Assembly (NCBI GenBank): GCA_029202485.1
Contig: CP119313.1
Location: 4,898,001 to 4,962,000, forward strand
Source of the DNA: Candidatus Pedobacter colombiensis
GTDB lineage: Bacteria; Bacteroidota; Bacteroidia; Sphingobacteriales; Sphingobacteriaceae
DNA: 64,000 nucleotides
Direction of reading: 5' to 3'
The notes under the pieces were generated by a model. It had not been told where the DNA came from. It was given only the letters and a program-made list of their open reading frames with translations, and did no database searches. The translations under genes were made by a program, and so were the position numbers. This document shows positions 36,123 through 45,411 of the stretch, piece after piece (within the stretch, counting starts at the first letter, position 1; every line of letters begins with the position of its first letter).

Positions 36123-37232
36123 ATGATGAAATTTTCTACCCTAGGCTTTTTGTCCGCCGCAATTGTTCTTATTGCATCTAGTTGTGAAAGCAATAGCGCC
36201 GCCAGCGTGCCTAAACATCTGCCTACAGATACCATTAAGGTCGCAAAAAAAGATACTATATCTATCGTAGCTGTTGGCGACATCATGATTGGCTCTGCTT
36301 ATCCGAATAAATCCAATCTACCACCTGATGATGCCGCAAATAGTTTTAAAGCAGTGGATCGTTTTTTAAGTGGGGACATCGTTTTTGGCAACCTCGAAGG
36401 CTGTTTTCTAAACAGTGGAAAATCAACCAAATGTAAAGACACCATTGGCAACAGCTGTTTTGCATTTAGAATGCCTGAACGCTATGCCGGAATTATTCAA
36501 AAAGCTGGTTTTAATTTGCTAAGCACGGCGAATAATCATGTCGGCGATTTTGGATTAAAGGGAAGAACAAGAACAGCGGCCATCTTAGACTCATTAAACA
36601 TTTACTATGCCGGCTTACAATCACATCCCTTTAGCATTTTTGAAAAAGACAGTATTAAGTATGCCTTTTGTGCTTTTGCACCCAATGAAAATACGGTGTC
36701 GATCAATAAAGTTGACAGCGCCATACAGCTTGTTAAACGTTTAAAGGCTGAAGCCGATATTGTTATTGTTTCTTTTCATGGTGGTGCAGAGGGTTCGAAA
36801 TATGAGCGTGTGCCTAAAACAAATGAAATATTTTACGATGAAAACAGAGGTGATGTATATGCTTTTGCACATGCCGTAATTGATGCAGGCGCCGATGTGG
36901 TTTTAGGCCACGGTCCACACGTTACAAGAGCCGTAGAGGTTTACAAGAATAAGTTTATTGCTTATAGTCTAGGCAATTTTTGTACCTATGGCATGTTTAA
37001 CCTTAAAGGTCCAAATGGCATTGCTCCGCTGCTACAACTCAAAATCAATAGCAATGGAGATTTCCTATATGCAGATATTGTTTCGGTAAAGCAAGATAAG
37101 GTAAACCGTTTGACATTAGACCCAGGTCATCAGGCATTCCTAAAGATTAAATCATTAACAGACCTGGATTTCCCAAATCACAACCTTATTTTCTCCCAGA
37201 ACGATCGTATTGAATTAAAAAAGGTGGACTAA
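36123..37232 (+). CDS. CapA family metallophosphatase-like lipoprotein
   Basis: The 369-residue protein has a lipoprotein signal (lipobox IASSC near residue 20). The CapA (poly-gamma-glutamate synthesis) fold contains VGDIMIGSAYP, the FGNLEG block, LLSTANNHVGDFGLKGRTRT, SFHGGAEGSKYERVP and GHGPHVTRAVEVYKNKFIAYSLGNF. The fold is related to calcineurin-like metallophosphatases. In Bacteroidota such stand-alone CapA proteins have no proven substrate, and no other capsule genes are adjacent. The ATG at 36126 is an equally possible start. Confidence 0.9.
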   Translation: MMKFSTLGFLSAAIVLIASSCESNSAASVPKHLPTDTIKVAKKDTISIVAVGDIMIGSAYPNKSNLPPDDAANSFKAVDRFLSGDIVFGNLEGCFLNSGKSTKCKDTIGNSCFAFRMPERYAGIIQKAGFNLLSTANNHVGDFGLKGRTRTAAILDSLNIYYAGLQSHPFSIFEKDSIKYAFCAFAPNENTVSINKVDSAIQLVKRLKAEADIVIVSFHGGAEGSKYERVPKTNEIFYDENRGDVYAFAHAVIDAGADVVLGHGPHVTRAVEVYKNKFIAYSLGNFCTYGMFNLKGPNGIAPLLQLKINSNGDFLYADIVSVKQDKVNRLTLDPGHQAFLKIKSLTDLDFPNHNLIFSQNDRIELKKVD

Positions 37233-37327
37233 TCTCCTTTTAATTTATCGTTGGAATAATTAATGTTCAATAACACTGGAATAGTTCGTATCTTGAAATC
37301 ATTATTTTCAAATTATAAAAACTTATT

Positions 37328-38257
37328 ATGTATACGATGTATATTGTTATTTTCGTTCTCCTGGTAATTCTGGGAAGCTCTTTTGTTACGGTAAAACAGG
37401 GCACAATTGCTGTAATTACAATTTTTGGAAAGTACAGACGACTTTTAAGTCCTGGTCTAAGTTTAAAAATACCATTAATAGAAAGCATTCACTCGCGCAT
37501 TTCGATACAGAACAGATCTGTAGAATTGTCTTTTCAGGCAGTTACCCAGGATCAGGCAAATGTATACTTCAAGGCTATGCTCCTTTATTCTGTAATTAAT
37601 CGTGATGAAGAAACCATTAAAAATGTAGCCTTTAAGTTTGTGGATTCAACTAACTTAATGCAGGCTTTAATTCGTACCATCGAAGGCTCAATAAGGGCTT
37701 ATGTAGCTACCCAAAAACAGGCAAATGTACTTGCACAGCGCAATGAAATTGTAGACCATGTTAAACATCAGATTGACCAGGTATTGGAAAGCTGGGGTTA
37801 TCATTTGCAGGATTTGCAGCTGAATGACATTACATTTGATGAGGAGATTATGCGCTCGATGAGTCGTGTTGTAGCCTCAAACAACTTAAAAGCTGCAGCT
37901 GAAAATGAAGGTCAGGCTTTATTAATTACTAAAACTAAAGGTGCTGAAGCTGATGGTAATGCCATTAAAATTGCTGCTGCTGCCGAGCGGGAAGCTGCAC
38001 AACTTCGTGGACAGGGTATTGCCTTATTTAGAGCTGAGGTTGCTCATGGTATGACTAAAGCTGCACAGGAGATGGAACAAGCTAACCTGGATGTTTCGGT
38101 AATCCTTTTCACCATGTGGACAGAATCTATCAAACAGTTTGCAGAGAATAGCGAAGGCAATGTAATCTTTCTTGATGGCTCAACAGAAGGGATGAACCGC
38201 ACCATGAAAGAAATGATGGCTATGCAGACTCAAAAAATGAATGAAAGTAAAAAATAA
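37328..38257 (+). CDS. SPFH/band 7 family protein (stomatin-like)
   Basis: The 309-residue protein has one N-terminal membrane segment (about 3-22). The SPFH domain follows (VKQGTIAVITIFGKYRRLLSPGLSLKIPLIESI), then a long Ala/Glu/Gln-rich coiled coil (about 190-260, KAAAENEGQALLITKTKG). Such proteins form ring-like or flotillin-like oligomers in the membrane and often influence protease or membrane organisation. No NfeD partner is adjacent. The gene ends at a very long hairpin shared with the convergent protease gene. Confidence 0.9.
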   Translation: MYTMYIVIFVLLVILGSSFVTVKQGTIAVITIFGKYRRLLSPGLSLKIPLIESIHSRISIQNRSVELSFQAVTQDQANVYFKAMLLYSVINRDEETIKNVAFKFVDSTNLMQALIRTIEGSIRAYVATQKQANVLAQRNEIVDHVKHQIDQVLESWGYHLQDLQLNDITFDEEIMRSMSRVVASNNLKAAAENEGQALLITKTKGAEADGNAIKIAAAAEREAAQLRGQGIALFRAEVAHGMTKAAQEMEQANLDVSVILFTMWTESIKQFAENSEGNVIFLDGSTEGMNRTMKEMMAMQTQKMNESKK

Positions 38258-38263
38258 ATAGTT

Positions 38264-38319
38264 ACTACATAAAAAAGGGTTTTATCATGCAATCATGATA
38301 AAACCCTTTTTTATGTAGT
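38264..38319. terminator. 26-bp perfect hairpin, bidirectional terminator
   Basis: Arms 38264-38289 and 38294-38319 are perfectly complementary over 26 bp with a 4-nt loop. They contain A6 and T6 runs. The hairpin lies between convergent genes ending at 38257 and 38331 and can terminate both. Confidence 0.92.
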
Positions 38320-38330
38320 TGATTTGTCCT

Positions 38331-40490
38331 TTAATTAACCCCGGATGTATTCTTAACAACTTCTTTTCCTTTAGGATTGGTCAGCTGTATGAAATCAGCC
38401 ATAATCTTCAAGCTCTCATCTTGAATAAAATCATAGCTATCCTCTTTCTTTATCTTGTCTCCTTTTTTTACAGGAGGCAAGCCTCTGGATGCTCTTAAAG
38501 CATTGATTTTAGCCAGGTTCTTAGCTTCAGTACTATCCCTTTCCGCCTTCAATTTATTTTCATTCAAAGGTACTGAAACCTCGTCATCACGTTTTTTAGA
38601 CTCAGCGATGTCCTGAACCATGATTTTATAATCAAGTGATTTGTCCATACGTTGTTTATGCAAAGCAACCAGCTCCGGTTTAATCGGGTTCAGATCAGCC
38701 ACGGGAGTAAAATCAGACCTCTTAACTTCATCCCAAGGTAAAGCTGAAGGTTCTGTATCCTCTCCAATTTTATCCATTGGATATAATGATGGAAACTGAA
38801 CATCTGGCATTACACCTTTATGCTGAGTACTGCTCCCCGTTACACGATAAAACTTAGCCATTGTAAGATTAATCTGGCCCAGGTTAACACCATCTTTATC
38901 TGTTTTTAATTTTGTAGCTCCATCTTTATTGAGCAAGGCTGCAAGCTTTTGAAGAATAGATGGATTAACCAATTTATTCATATCAATTGAAGACTGAACG
39001 GTTCCCTTACCATAAGTTTGTGTTCCCATGATAATTCCTCTTCCATAATCCTGAATTGCCCCGGCAAAGATCTCTGATGCCGAAGCACTCAATCTGTCGA
39101 CCATAACACCCAGTGGACCACTCCATGCTACGCCCGGATTCGTATCCTCACTCACCTCTACTTCGTTTTTAAGATCCTTTACCTGTACTACTGGACCTTT
39201 ATCGATAAACAAGCCGGTAAGATCAATAGCCTCAACTAAAGAACCACCACCATTTGCCCTTAAATCCATTACAATTGCATCCACTTTATCACGGTTTTTC
39301 AAGGTATCAATCAATAGCTTTACATCACGTGTTGTACTTTTGTAATTGGGATCGCCAGCATTTGCCGCTTTAAAATCAGCATAAAAAGCAGGGACAGTAA
39401 TGATACCTATTTTATAGGTCTGGCCATTCTCCTGAACAGTCTGCACTTTCTTCTTAGCAGACTGGTCTTCCATTACAATTTTCTCTCTTACCAACTCTAT
39501 AATAACCGGTTTAGAAGACATGTCTTTACCCACCGGAATGATCTTAAGGCGAACTTTTGTGCCTTTAGGTCCTTTTATTTTGGCAACTGAATTCTCTATT
39601 CTCCAACCAATAATATCTTCAAATTCACCATCACCCTGCGCTACGCCAACAATTCTATCTCCGGCGCTCAACAGCTTGCTTTTAAAAGCAGGACCGCCTG
39701 GAACTACTTCAGTAATTTTCAATATTTCATTATCCAGCTGTAATCTTGCACCTATACCTTCAAAAGACCTTGCCATGTCCTCATTAAATTGTTGCGCATT
39801 AGTTGGATTAAAATAGTTTGTATGTGGATCAATAGTTCCGGTAAATGCATCCATGATGGTTTGAAATACATCCTGGTTATTTAATTTTGAAGCTTGCGAC
39901 TTCAATGCCTGATAACGTTTTGTGAGCGTTTCTTCATTCTTAGCCTCAGGAGTGCCGGCAATCTTCAAATTAACCAGCTCATATTTAACCCTCTTTCTCC
40001 AGATATCATCCAGTTCAGCTTTTGATTTAGCCCAGGGCATTTTTTCGCGATCAAAGACATAAGTCTCATTCGAATTATAATTCTGCTTTACTTTAATTTC
40101 ATTAAGGGCAAAATTGATAAATTCATTATATCGCTTTAAATAGACATTAAATATATAAAATGGGGCAGTTAAATCTCCATATCGGAAATCATCATCTAGT
40201 GAATATCTGAATTTCTCAAACTCCTTAATGTCTGATTGCTGGAAGTAATATTTATATGGATCCAGTTCCTTGATGTACTTATCCAATATCAGTGAAGAGA
40301 TAGAGTCGTTAACCTTTATCTTCTTGTAATTATAATTTTCAATCAGTGCAACTATTTCCTTACATACCAAAGATTGTCTTTCATCGGGCACAATATTCGT
40401 TACCCCCTGAACCATTTGTTGAGGGTGTGGCGACGCGTGACATGCAAGAACAGCGGCAGTAAAGGTTACCAGTAATATCTTTTTTAACAT
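38331..40490 (-). CDS. Carboxy-terminal processing peptidase (tail-specific protease, S41)
   Basis: The product has about 719 residues from the ATG at 40490, which directly gives a lipoprotein signal with lipobox LAC. An upstream Met at 40529 would bury the signal and is unlikely. The protein has an N-terminal helical domain, a PDZ domain (FEGIGARLQLDNEILKITEV and GPAFKSKLLSAGDRIVGVAQ) and an S41 protease domain. The Ser is in DRLSASASEIFAGA and the Lys in TYGKGTVQ. A C-terminal helical DUF3340-like part follows. It is the Prc type that trims lipoproteins and murein enzymes in the periplasm. Confidence 0.93.
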   Translation of the reverse strand: MLKKILLVTFTAAVLACHASPHPQQMVQGVTNIVPDERQSLVCKEIVALIENYNYKKIKVNDSISSLILDKYIKELDPYKYYFQQSDIKEFEKFRYSLDDDFRYGDLTAPFYIFNVYLKRYNEFINFALNEIKVKQNYNSNETYVFDREKMPWAKSKAELDDIWRKRVKYELVNLKIAGTPEAKNEETLTKRYQALKSQASKLNNQDVFQTIMDAFTGTIDPHTNYFNPTNAQQFNEDMARSFEGIGARLQLDNEILKITEVVPGGPAFKSKLLSAGDRIVGVAQGDGEFEDIIGWRIENSVAKIKGPKGTKVRLKIIPVGKDMSSKPVIIELVREKIVMEDQSAKKKVQTVQENGQTYKIGIITVPAFYADFKAANAGDPNYKSTTRDVKLLIDTLKNRDKVDAIVMDLRANGGGSLVEAIDLTGLFIDKGPVVQVKDLKNEVEVSEDTNPGVAWSGPLGVMVDRLSASASEIFAGAIQDYGRGIIMGTQTYGKGTVQSSIDMNKLVNPSILQKLAALLNKDGATKLKTDKDGVNLGQINLTMAKFYRVTGSSTQHKGVMPDVQFPSLYPMDKIGEDTEPSALPWDEVKRSDFTPVADLNPIKPELVALHKQRMDKSLDYKIMVQDIAESKKRDDEVSVPLNENKLKAERDSTEAKNLAKINALRASRGLPPVKKGDKIKKEDSYDFIQDESLKIMADFIQLTNPKGKEVVKNTSGVN

Positions 40491-40559
40491 CTCTTTAACT
40501 ATTTTAAAATCCATTTTTATACTCAGCACTAATATGATACCAATTTTAGAAATAAAAAG

Positions 40560-40589
40560 AAAAGAGACAGTAATAATACTGTCTCTTTT
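40560..40589 (-). terminator. Terminator of the TPR gene
   Basis: The 13-bp stem (40560-40572 with 40577-40589) has a 4-nt loop and is followed on the minus strand by a T-rich run. It lies between the TPR gene end (40667) and the protease start (40490). Confidence 0.85.
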
Positions 40590-40666
40590 ATGTAAACATA
40601 CTAAAAGTAGTCAAATTACTATAATAATGATATAAAAAACGATTTGTATGACAATTTATTATTCCA

Positions 40667-41350
40667 CTATTTTTTTGCTACGGCAGCCTTGGCAGGGATC
40701 TGAGCCCTGGCATCTCTGATTTGATTTTTAAACTTGGTAAGATTTGAGGATTTGGCTAAAAGCTCCGCCCTGCTCAAATCTTTTAATGCAAGTGAATATT
40801 CCTTTTTCTTCGTTTTTACTTGTGCAATACCTAATATCGAGTCTATGTATGCGTTGTTATCGCCAACTTGTTTAGCCAGGATGCCTTGTTGCGTGTAGAA
40901 CCATAAGGACTGTGTTAACTTATCAGACGCCAGATATATTTTACCTAACTGGTTATATGACTCCATCTGTCCTGTTCTACTGCCTATTTTAGCATAATTT
41001 TTTAAGGCTACATTAAGAGTTACCTGCTCTGCTTCTGTATAATGCGACATTAAATAATGAGCATTTGCTAATCTTAATAGGGCAGATCCATATTGGTTAA
41101 ACTTTTTAGCGCTATTGTACTCAAATGCCGCCTTACTGAATAGCGTAATTGCATCATTTAAATCTCCTTGACGCTCTTTTTTATCTGCTTCGGCAAAATA
41201 ATCATTCCCATCATTTTCTTCCAGATTAGACACAACAATATTCACCGCTCCATTTACCTGCGGGGGCTGTTGTGACAAAAAAGGATTTGCTTGGGACATG
41301 GCCTGATTAGAAATAAAAAGGCAAATCAATAGTAAACAAATTTTGTTCAT
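40667..41350 (-). CDS. Exported tetratricopeptide repeat protein
   Basis: The 227-residue protein has a signal peptide (MNKICLLLICLFISNQAMSQ). Five or so TPR-like helical pairs follow, for example YFAEADKKERQGDLNDAITL, GSALLRLANAHYLMSHYTEA, GQMESYNQLGKIYLASDKLT and DSILGIAQVKTKKKEYSLAL. It is likely a periplasmic protein-interaction module. The chosen start is the ATG at 41350; the preceding codon is GTG. The partner is unknown. It is followed by its own terminator. Confidence 0.85.
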   Translation of the reverse strand: MNKICLLLICLFISNQAMSQANPFLSQQPPQVNGAVNIVVSNLEENDGNDYFAEADKKERQGDLNDAITLFSKAAFEYNSAKKFNQYGSALLRLANAHYLMSHYTEAEQVTLNVALKNYAKIGSRTGQMESYNQLGKIYLASDKLTQSLWFYTQQGILAKQVGDNNAYIDSILGIAQVKTKKKEYSLALKDLSRAELLAKSSNLTKFKNQIRDARAQIPAKAAVAKK

Positions 41351-41410
41351 CACCGCAAAGATAGGACAAATTTACATAAACAACTGTATACTAATCAAAA
41401 AGGAGAAATC

Positions 41411-41980
41411 TCAGACTTTACTTAGAGGTAGATAGCCCAGATGTAATTCATCTTCAAAAAGGGCCGATGCACGCTCTATTTGTATATGGAACCTGCTTTT
41501 TACACGGTCCGGTAATACATCAGCTATTTCAAATACATCGTCAACATCTACTCCATACTTATCATCGATATGAGAAACGGCTCCCTCAAATCCTGTATGT
41601 TTATAAAAGGTAGTTTCTTTTGCCAACTTGCTGGCATCTGCCATCGTATCTGCAACAAGGAGCATTTTATAATGAAGTTCATCAAATTCCCCTTGTTTGT
41701 ATCCACCCAGATTGATAAAGAAAAGTTTATTTAAGTTGGCTTCTACCAACTCTGATTTAGCCGCTACTTTCAAGATATATCCGCCCACCGCAGTCACTTC
41801 GCGCCAGGCATCAATATGAATTTTACCATTTGCTTCAGGCCAGAAATCCATAATATCAGTCTTCAAGTCGCTTATTGAACTTCCAATACCAAAAAATACA
41901 TCATGCTGCTCTGTATGCCTACCCACGGGTTTGCAACCAAGCAAAATCATAAATAATTTAAGCGTCCCGGTATCTTCCAT
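41411..41980 (-). CDS. DUF1543 domain protein
   Basis: The protein has about 189 residues from the ATG at 41980 (a Met ten codons upstream at 42010 would overlap the phosphatase gene). It contains the typical opening LKLFMILLGCKPVGRHTEQHD and FGIGSSISDLKTDIMDFWPE, then a second copy-like half with FDELHYKMLLVADTMADASK. DUF1543 is a small family of unknown function. It is encoded 13 bp downstream of a low-molecular-weight phosphatase and is probably co-transcribed with it. No functional link is evident. Confidence 0.85.
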   Translation of the reverse strand: MEDTGTLKLFMILLGCKPVGRHTEQHDVFFGIGSSISDLKTDIMDFWPEANGKIHIDAWREVTAVGGYILKVAAKSELVEANLNKLFFINLGGYKQGEFDELHYKMLLVADTMADASKLAKETTFYKHTGFEGAVSHIDDKYGVDVDDVFEIADVLPDRVKSRFHIQIERASALFEDELHLGYLPLSKV

Positions 41981-41993
41981 TTCACAATTCAAT

Positions 41994-42431
41994 TTATTTA
42001 AAATCTTCAATTAGTTGTTTGCACCGCTTTTCTATCTCCAGAAATACCGGTTCAAAGAGCTTATCATCAAAATAAGGATCAGTCACTTCAAGCTCATCCG
42101 GCAAGAACAACCGCACTTTATTCCGATGAGCTGCCGTTGAAGCAAGTTTTAATACATCTTTCAAATTATTTTGGTCCATAACCAGGATATGATCGAATTC
42201 ATCAAACATATCCTGGTTAAAATGTCGGGCTCTTTGCCTGGAAATATCATAGCCATAATTGTTGGCTACGGCTATGCTTCTTTTGTCGGCAGGCTGGTTT
42301 ACGTGCCAATCGCCTGTTCCCGCAGAAGAAATTTCCCAGCCTAAGTGCTGTTCATCGGCCAAATGGCGCATAATGCCCTCCGCAAGTGGAGAACGGCAAA
42401 TATTACCCAGGCAAACCATTAGTATTTTCAT
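41994..42431 (-). CDS. Low molecular weight protein-tyrosine-phosphatase
   Basis: The 145-residue cytoplasmic phosphatase has the P-loop VCLGNICRSPLAEG (C7-x5-R13) at the N-terminus. The general-acid loop is in VTDPYFDD near residue 117. These enzymes dephosphorylate tyrosine kinases or arginine phosphate; the closest context (Wzb-type) would be polysaccharide export, but no kinase is nearby. It heads a short operon with the DUF1543 gene. Confidence 0.93.
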   Translation of the reverse strand: MKILMVCLGNICRSPLAEGIMRHLADEQHLGWEISSAGTGDWHVNQPADKRSIAVANNYGYDISRQRARHFNQDMFDEFDHILVMDQNNLKDVLKLASTAAHRNKVRLFLPDELEVTDPYFDDKLFEPVFLEIEKRCKQLIEDFK

Positions 42432-42483
42432 CAGTATATCGTTTGCTTCTTAACGGCAAGAAGCTATCATGAGTTTTATTTAC

Positions 42484-43296
42484 TTAACTATAAATGTCAT
42501 TAAGAATATTAGCCAAACAAATTCCACCTTTTAAAAGCTGCTCATTCAGCAAGCCTACAAATTCGAAATTGTACTTATAGCTTAATTTTTCTTCAGGCTT
42601 GATGTTGGAATAAATCCTGTTGCAGGCCTGGTAAGATCCATAAACATAATCCTTTAATGAATAGGTTTTCCAGGTGCTTAATTGAGTAGGTGACGGAAAA
42701 TCAATAGCGTTAGCATACTCCGTATAACTCAATTGCTGATATCCAATAAGTGCCTCATCCCAAACACGGTGCAGGTTAGATTTTTCACCAAACCAGGTCA
42801 CAAAAACCTTATTTCCGCCCATATCTTCTTTTCTGGCTGTGTGCATTGGCTGATTTAAATCGCCAACCAAATGGATAAGCATGCGCATTGCCAACAATTT
42901 TTCGTCTGCAGTGCTTTGCTTATTTTTTAAAATGTTGGTCATATCAAGCACCTTATTGTATACATTCGGCCCTTTTTCAGTATCTAAAAAATTAAATACT
43001 CCCAGCTTATCCAGTCCTTCCGGTAGGTTTACAAAATGCCAGTTGTATAAATAATCGTATGCAGGATCGGATTTTATAAAATCGCCCCAGTTACTTGCCA
43101 TAGCAAGACTTTCATTACCCAGGATATCTTTTACTCCTTTTCTTGCCTTACTGGTCAGGTGGCTTTCCGCAACCTGTCCAACTATTCTATGCCCAAGCAT
43201 TCCCCATGCTCCTGCAGTTAGCGGCAAGTACAATGCAACAGCTAAAACTAATATTACTTTGTACCCGCTAATTATTAAATTCTTTATCATATTCAT
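42484..43296 (-). CDS. Exported S1/P1 nuclease family protein
   Basis: The protein has about 270 residues with a signal sequence ending LTAGA, so that the mature protein starts with the zinc-binding Trp: WGMLGHRIVGQVAESHL. Further zinc ligands are in SNWGDFIKSDP, the MLIHLVGDLNQPMHTARKED block and NLHRVWDEALI. S1/P1 nucleases cut single-stranded nucleic acids and can also act as 3'-nucleotidases; they share a fold with phospholipase C. The start is the ATG at 43296 (an upstream TTG is unlikely). It probably scavenges nucleotides in the periplasm. Confidence 0.9.
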   Translation of the reverse strand: MNMIKNLIISGYKVILVLAVALYLPLTAGAWGMLGHRIVGQVAESHLTSKARKGVKDILGNESLAMASNWGDFIKSDPAYDYLYNWHFVNLPEGLDKLGVFNFLDTEKGPNVYNKVLDMTNILKNKQSTADEKLLAMRMLIHLVGDLNQPMHTARKEDMGGNKVFVTWFGEKSNLHRVWDEALIGYQQLSYTEYANAIDFPSPTQLSTWKTYSLKDYVYGSYQACNRIYSNIKPEEKLSYKYNFEFVGLLNEQLLKGGICLANILNDIYS

Positions 43297-43335
43297 CAAT
43301 GTATATTTACGCTTATCAAAAACCTGTATCAGGCG

Positions 43336-43836
43336 TTACAATTCTTTAGGCTTACAAATAATCCGTTCTTTTAAAACCAGATTACAAGCCCTTTGGTTAT
43401 CTATGCTTTCCAGATGCAAGCTATTAGGTTCAGAAGATTTAATGTGAAATGTTTTTACATACCTCCCGATCTGGTAACAGCCCGACACCTTTTGCTTATA
43501 ATTTGCCTTAGTGTAGGTTCCTGCTAAAAACAAGCTATCTCCTCTTACTTCATATACTCCCTTGGCGTACTCTTTCCAGACACCTCCATTAAAACAAGAG
43601 TCGGAATAGTAGTTCACTTTAGAGTGTGTGGTCAGATCAACATAAAATGAGTCGCAGGTAAACCTAAACTTATGCTGTGTATAGTTCAGCAGTTGATCAA
43701 CATTTGCTATGCTGTCCTGATTCCATACACCTTGCAAAAAGGCTTCTCCTTTTCCCTGCACATCAGGCAACCTTCTGCACGAAGCAGATACACACAAAAT
43801 AAGCAAGAGATAAAATACCGATCTCAACATTCCCAT
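43336..43836 (-). CDS. Small lipoprotein of unknown function downstream of fumC
   Basis: The 166-residue protein has a lipoprotein signal (residues 1-20 with lipobox SASC). A beta-rich region with six or more Cys follows, partly regular (KFRFTCDSFYVDLTTHSKV, SDSCFNGGVWKEYAKGVYEV). The pattern GVW-x-GVYEVRGDSLFLAGTY looks like a lipocalin-like beta fold. It lies 15 bp after the fumC stop, so it is probably co-transcribed, an arrangement I recall as common in Sphingobacteriaceae. I cannot assign a function. Confidence 0.75.
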   Translation of the reverse strand: MGMLRSVFYLLLILCVSASCRRLPDVQGKGEAFLQGVWNQDSIANVDQLLNYTQHKFRFTCDSFYVDLTTHSKVNYYSDSCFNGGVWKEYAKGVYEVRGDSLFLAGTYTKANYKQKVSGCYQIGRYVKTFHIKSSEPNSLHLESIDNQRACNLVLKERIICKPKEL

Positions 43837-43851
43837 ACGACTGTCAAGTGC

Positions 43852-45249
43852 TTATTTTAAACTACCAACCATATCCTCTGGACGAACCCAGGCATCAAAC
43901 TGCTCGCCGGTTAACAAACCTAACTCAATTGCTGCATCTCTCAAGGTTTTATTTTCTTTATGTGCTTTCTTTGCAATCTTAGCTGCATTCTCATAACCAA
44001 CATGAGGGTTTAATGCAGTAACCAGCATCAAAGAGTTTTCCAGATGTTTTTTAATCTCCGGAAGATTTGGAAGGATTCCGGCAGCGCAATGATCATTAAA
44101 TGAAACGCTGGCATCACCAATTAAACGCCCTGATTGCAAAACGTTAGCCGCAATTACTGGTTTAAACACATTCAGTTCAAAATGACCAGTGCTTCCACCA
44201 ACACTTACAGCAACGTCATTTCCAATTACCTGAGCACAAACCATCGTTAATGCTTCCGGTTGCGTAGGATTAACTTTACCCGGCATAATAGAAGATCCTG
44301 GTTCGTTATCAGGAATAATGATTTCACCAATACCAGAACGTGGGCCGGAACTCAACATCCTCACATCATTGGCAACCTTCATTAAAGAAACCGCTACACG
44401 TTTGTAAGCACCCGATAGCTCAACCATTGCATCATGTGCAGCTAAAGCTTCGAACTTATTAGGAGCAGTAACAAAAGGCAGGCCGGTTAATTCGGCTATC
44501 TTTTTTGCCACCAATACATCATAACCTTTAGGTGTATTTAAACCTGTACCAACAGCCGTACCACCTAAAGCCAACTCGCTGATCATTACCAAAGCATTTT
44601 TAATCGCTCTAAGACCATTACTTACTTGCTGTGCATAACCCGAAAACTCTTGTCCAAGGGTTAAAGGAGTTGCATCCATAAAGTGAGTACGTCCTGTTTT
44701 TACGATTGCAGCAAACTCTTCAGATTTTGCAACAAGGGTTTTATGTAGTTTTTCCAATCCCGGAACAGTAACTTCAACTGCTTGTTTATAGGCCGCAATA
44801 TGCATTGCAGTAGGATACGTATCATTTGATGATTGTGATTTATTTACGTCATCATTAGGATGCAAAACTTTTTTATCATCAGCCAGATCTCCACCATTTA
44901 AAACATGAGCACGATAAGCAATAACTTCATTAGCATTCATATTACTTTGCGTACCTGAACCAGTTTGCCAGATCACCAATGGGAACTGATCATCCAGGCT
45001 TCCTGCGATCACTTCATCACAAGCTTTTGCAATTAAATCTGCTTTATCTTGTGATAAAACACCCAGCTCTGTATTTGCCAGAGCCGCAGCTTTCTTCAAA
45101 TATCCAAAAGCATGAATGATCTCTTTAGGCATGGAAGCCTCCGGACCAATTTTAAAGTTATTTCTTGAACGTTCAGTTTGAGCACCCCAATATTTATCAG
45201 CAGGCACCTGCACTTCACCCATCGTATCGTGTTCGGTTCTAAAATTCAT
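43852..45249 (-). CDS. fumC: Class II fumarate hydratase
   Basis: The 465-residue tetrameric lyase of the TCA cycle interconverts fumarate and malate. Signatures are IWQTGSGTQSNMNANEV, KTGRTHFMDATPLTLGQEFS with the catalytic region His, the mobile loop GSSIMPGKVNPTQPEAL and the C-terminal NPHVGYENAAKIAKKAHKE. Opening residues FRTEHDTMGEVQVPADKYWG are typical. A TAAATTTG -7-like box lies at 45272-45279. The lipoprotein gene follows closely. Confidence 0.97.
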   Translation of the reverse strand: MNFRTEHDTMGEVQVPADKYWGAQTERSRNNFKIGPEASMPKEIIHAFGYLKKAAALANTELGVLSQDKADLIAKACDEVIAGSLDDQFPLVIWQTGSGTQSNMNANEVIAYRAHVLNGGDLADDKKVLHPNDDVNKSQSSNDTYPTAMHIAAYKQAVEVTVPGLEKLHKTLVAKSEEFAAIVKTGRTHFMDATPLTLGQEFSGYAQQVSNGLRAIKNALVMISELALGGTAVGTGLNTPKGYDVLVAKKIAELTGLPFVTAPNKFEALAAHDAMVELSGAYKRVAVSLMKVANDVRMLSSGPRSGIGEIIIPDNEPGSSIMPGKVNPTQPEALTMVCAQVIGNDVAVSVGGSTGHFELNVFKPVIAANVLQSGRLIGDASVSFNDHCAAGILPNLPEIKKHLENSLMLVTALNPHVGYENAAKIAKKAHKENKTLRDAAIELGLLTGEQFDAWVRPEDMVGSLK

Positions 45250-45411
45250 AGTGTTCTATTTTTTGTTGGGGCAAATTTAAGGTTTTTGTATCTCAATGAA
45301 TTGTATTTATGTAATTAATCAACTACAAAAGCATACAATGTTTAAAACTCTATAGCGTTTAAAGGTATAATATTTCTTATTTTTAGGGCCTTTTACAAAG
45401 CAATTCAATTC

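Noticed and set aside
36123..37232. Poly-gamma-glutamate capsule synthesis locus
   Set aside because: Only a single CapA-like gene is present; no CapB/CapC ligase genes are adjacent, so the family name should not be read as function.
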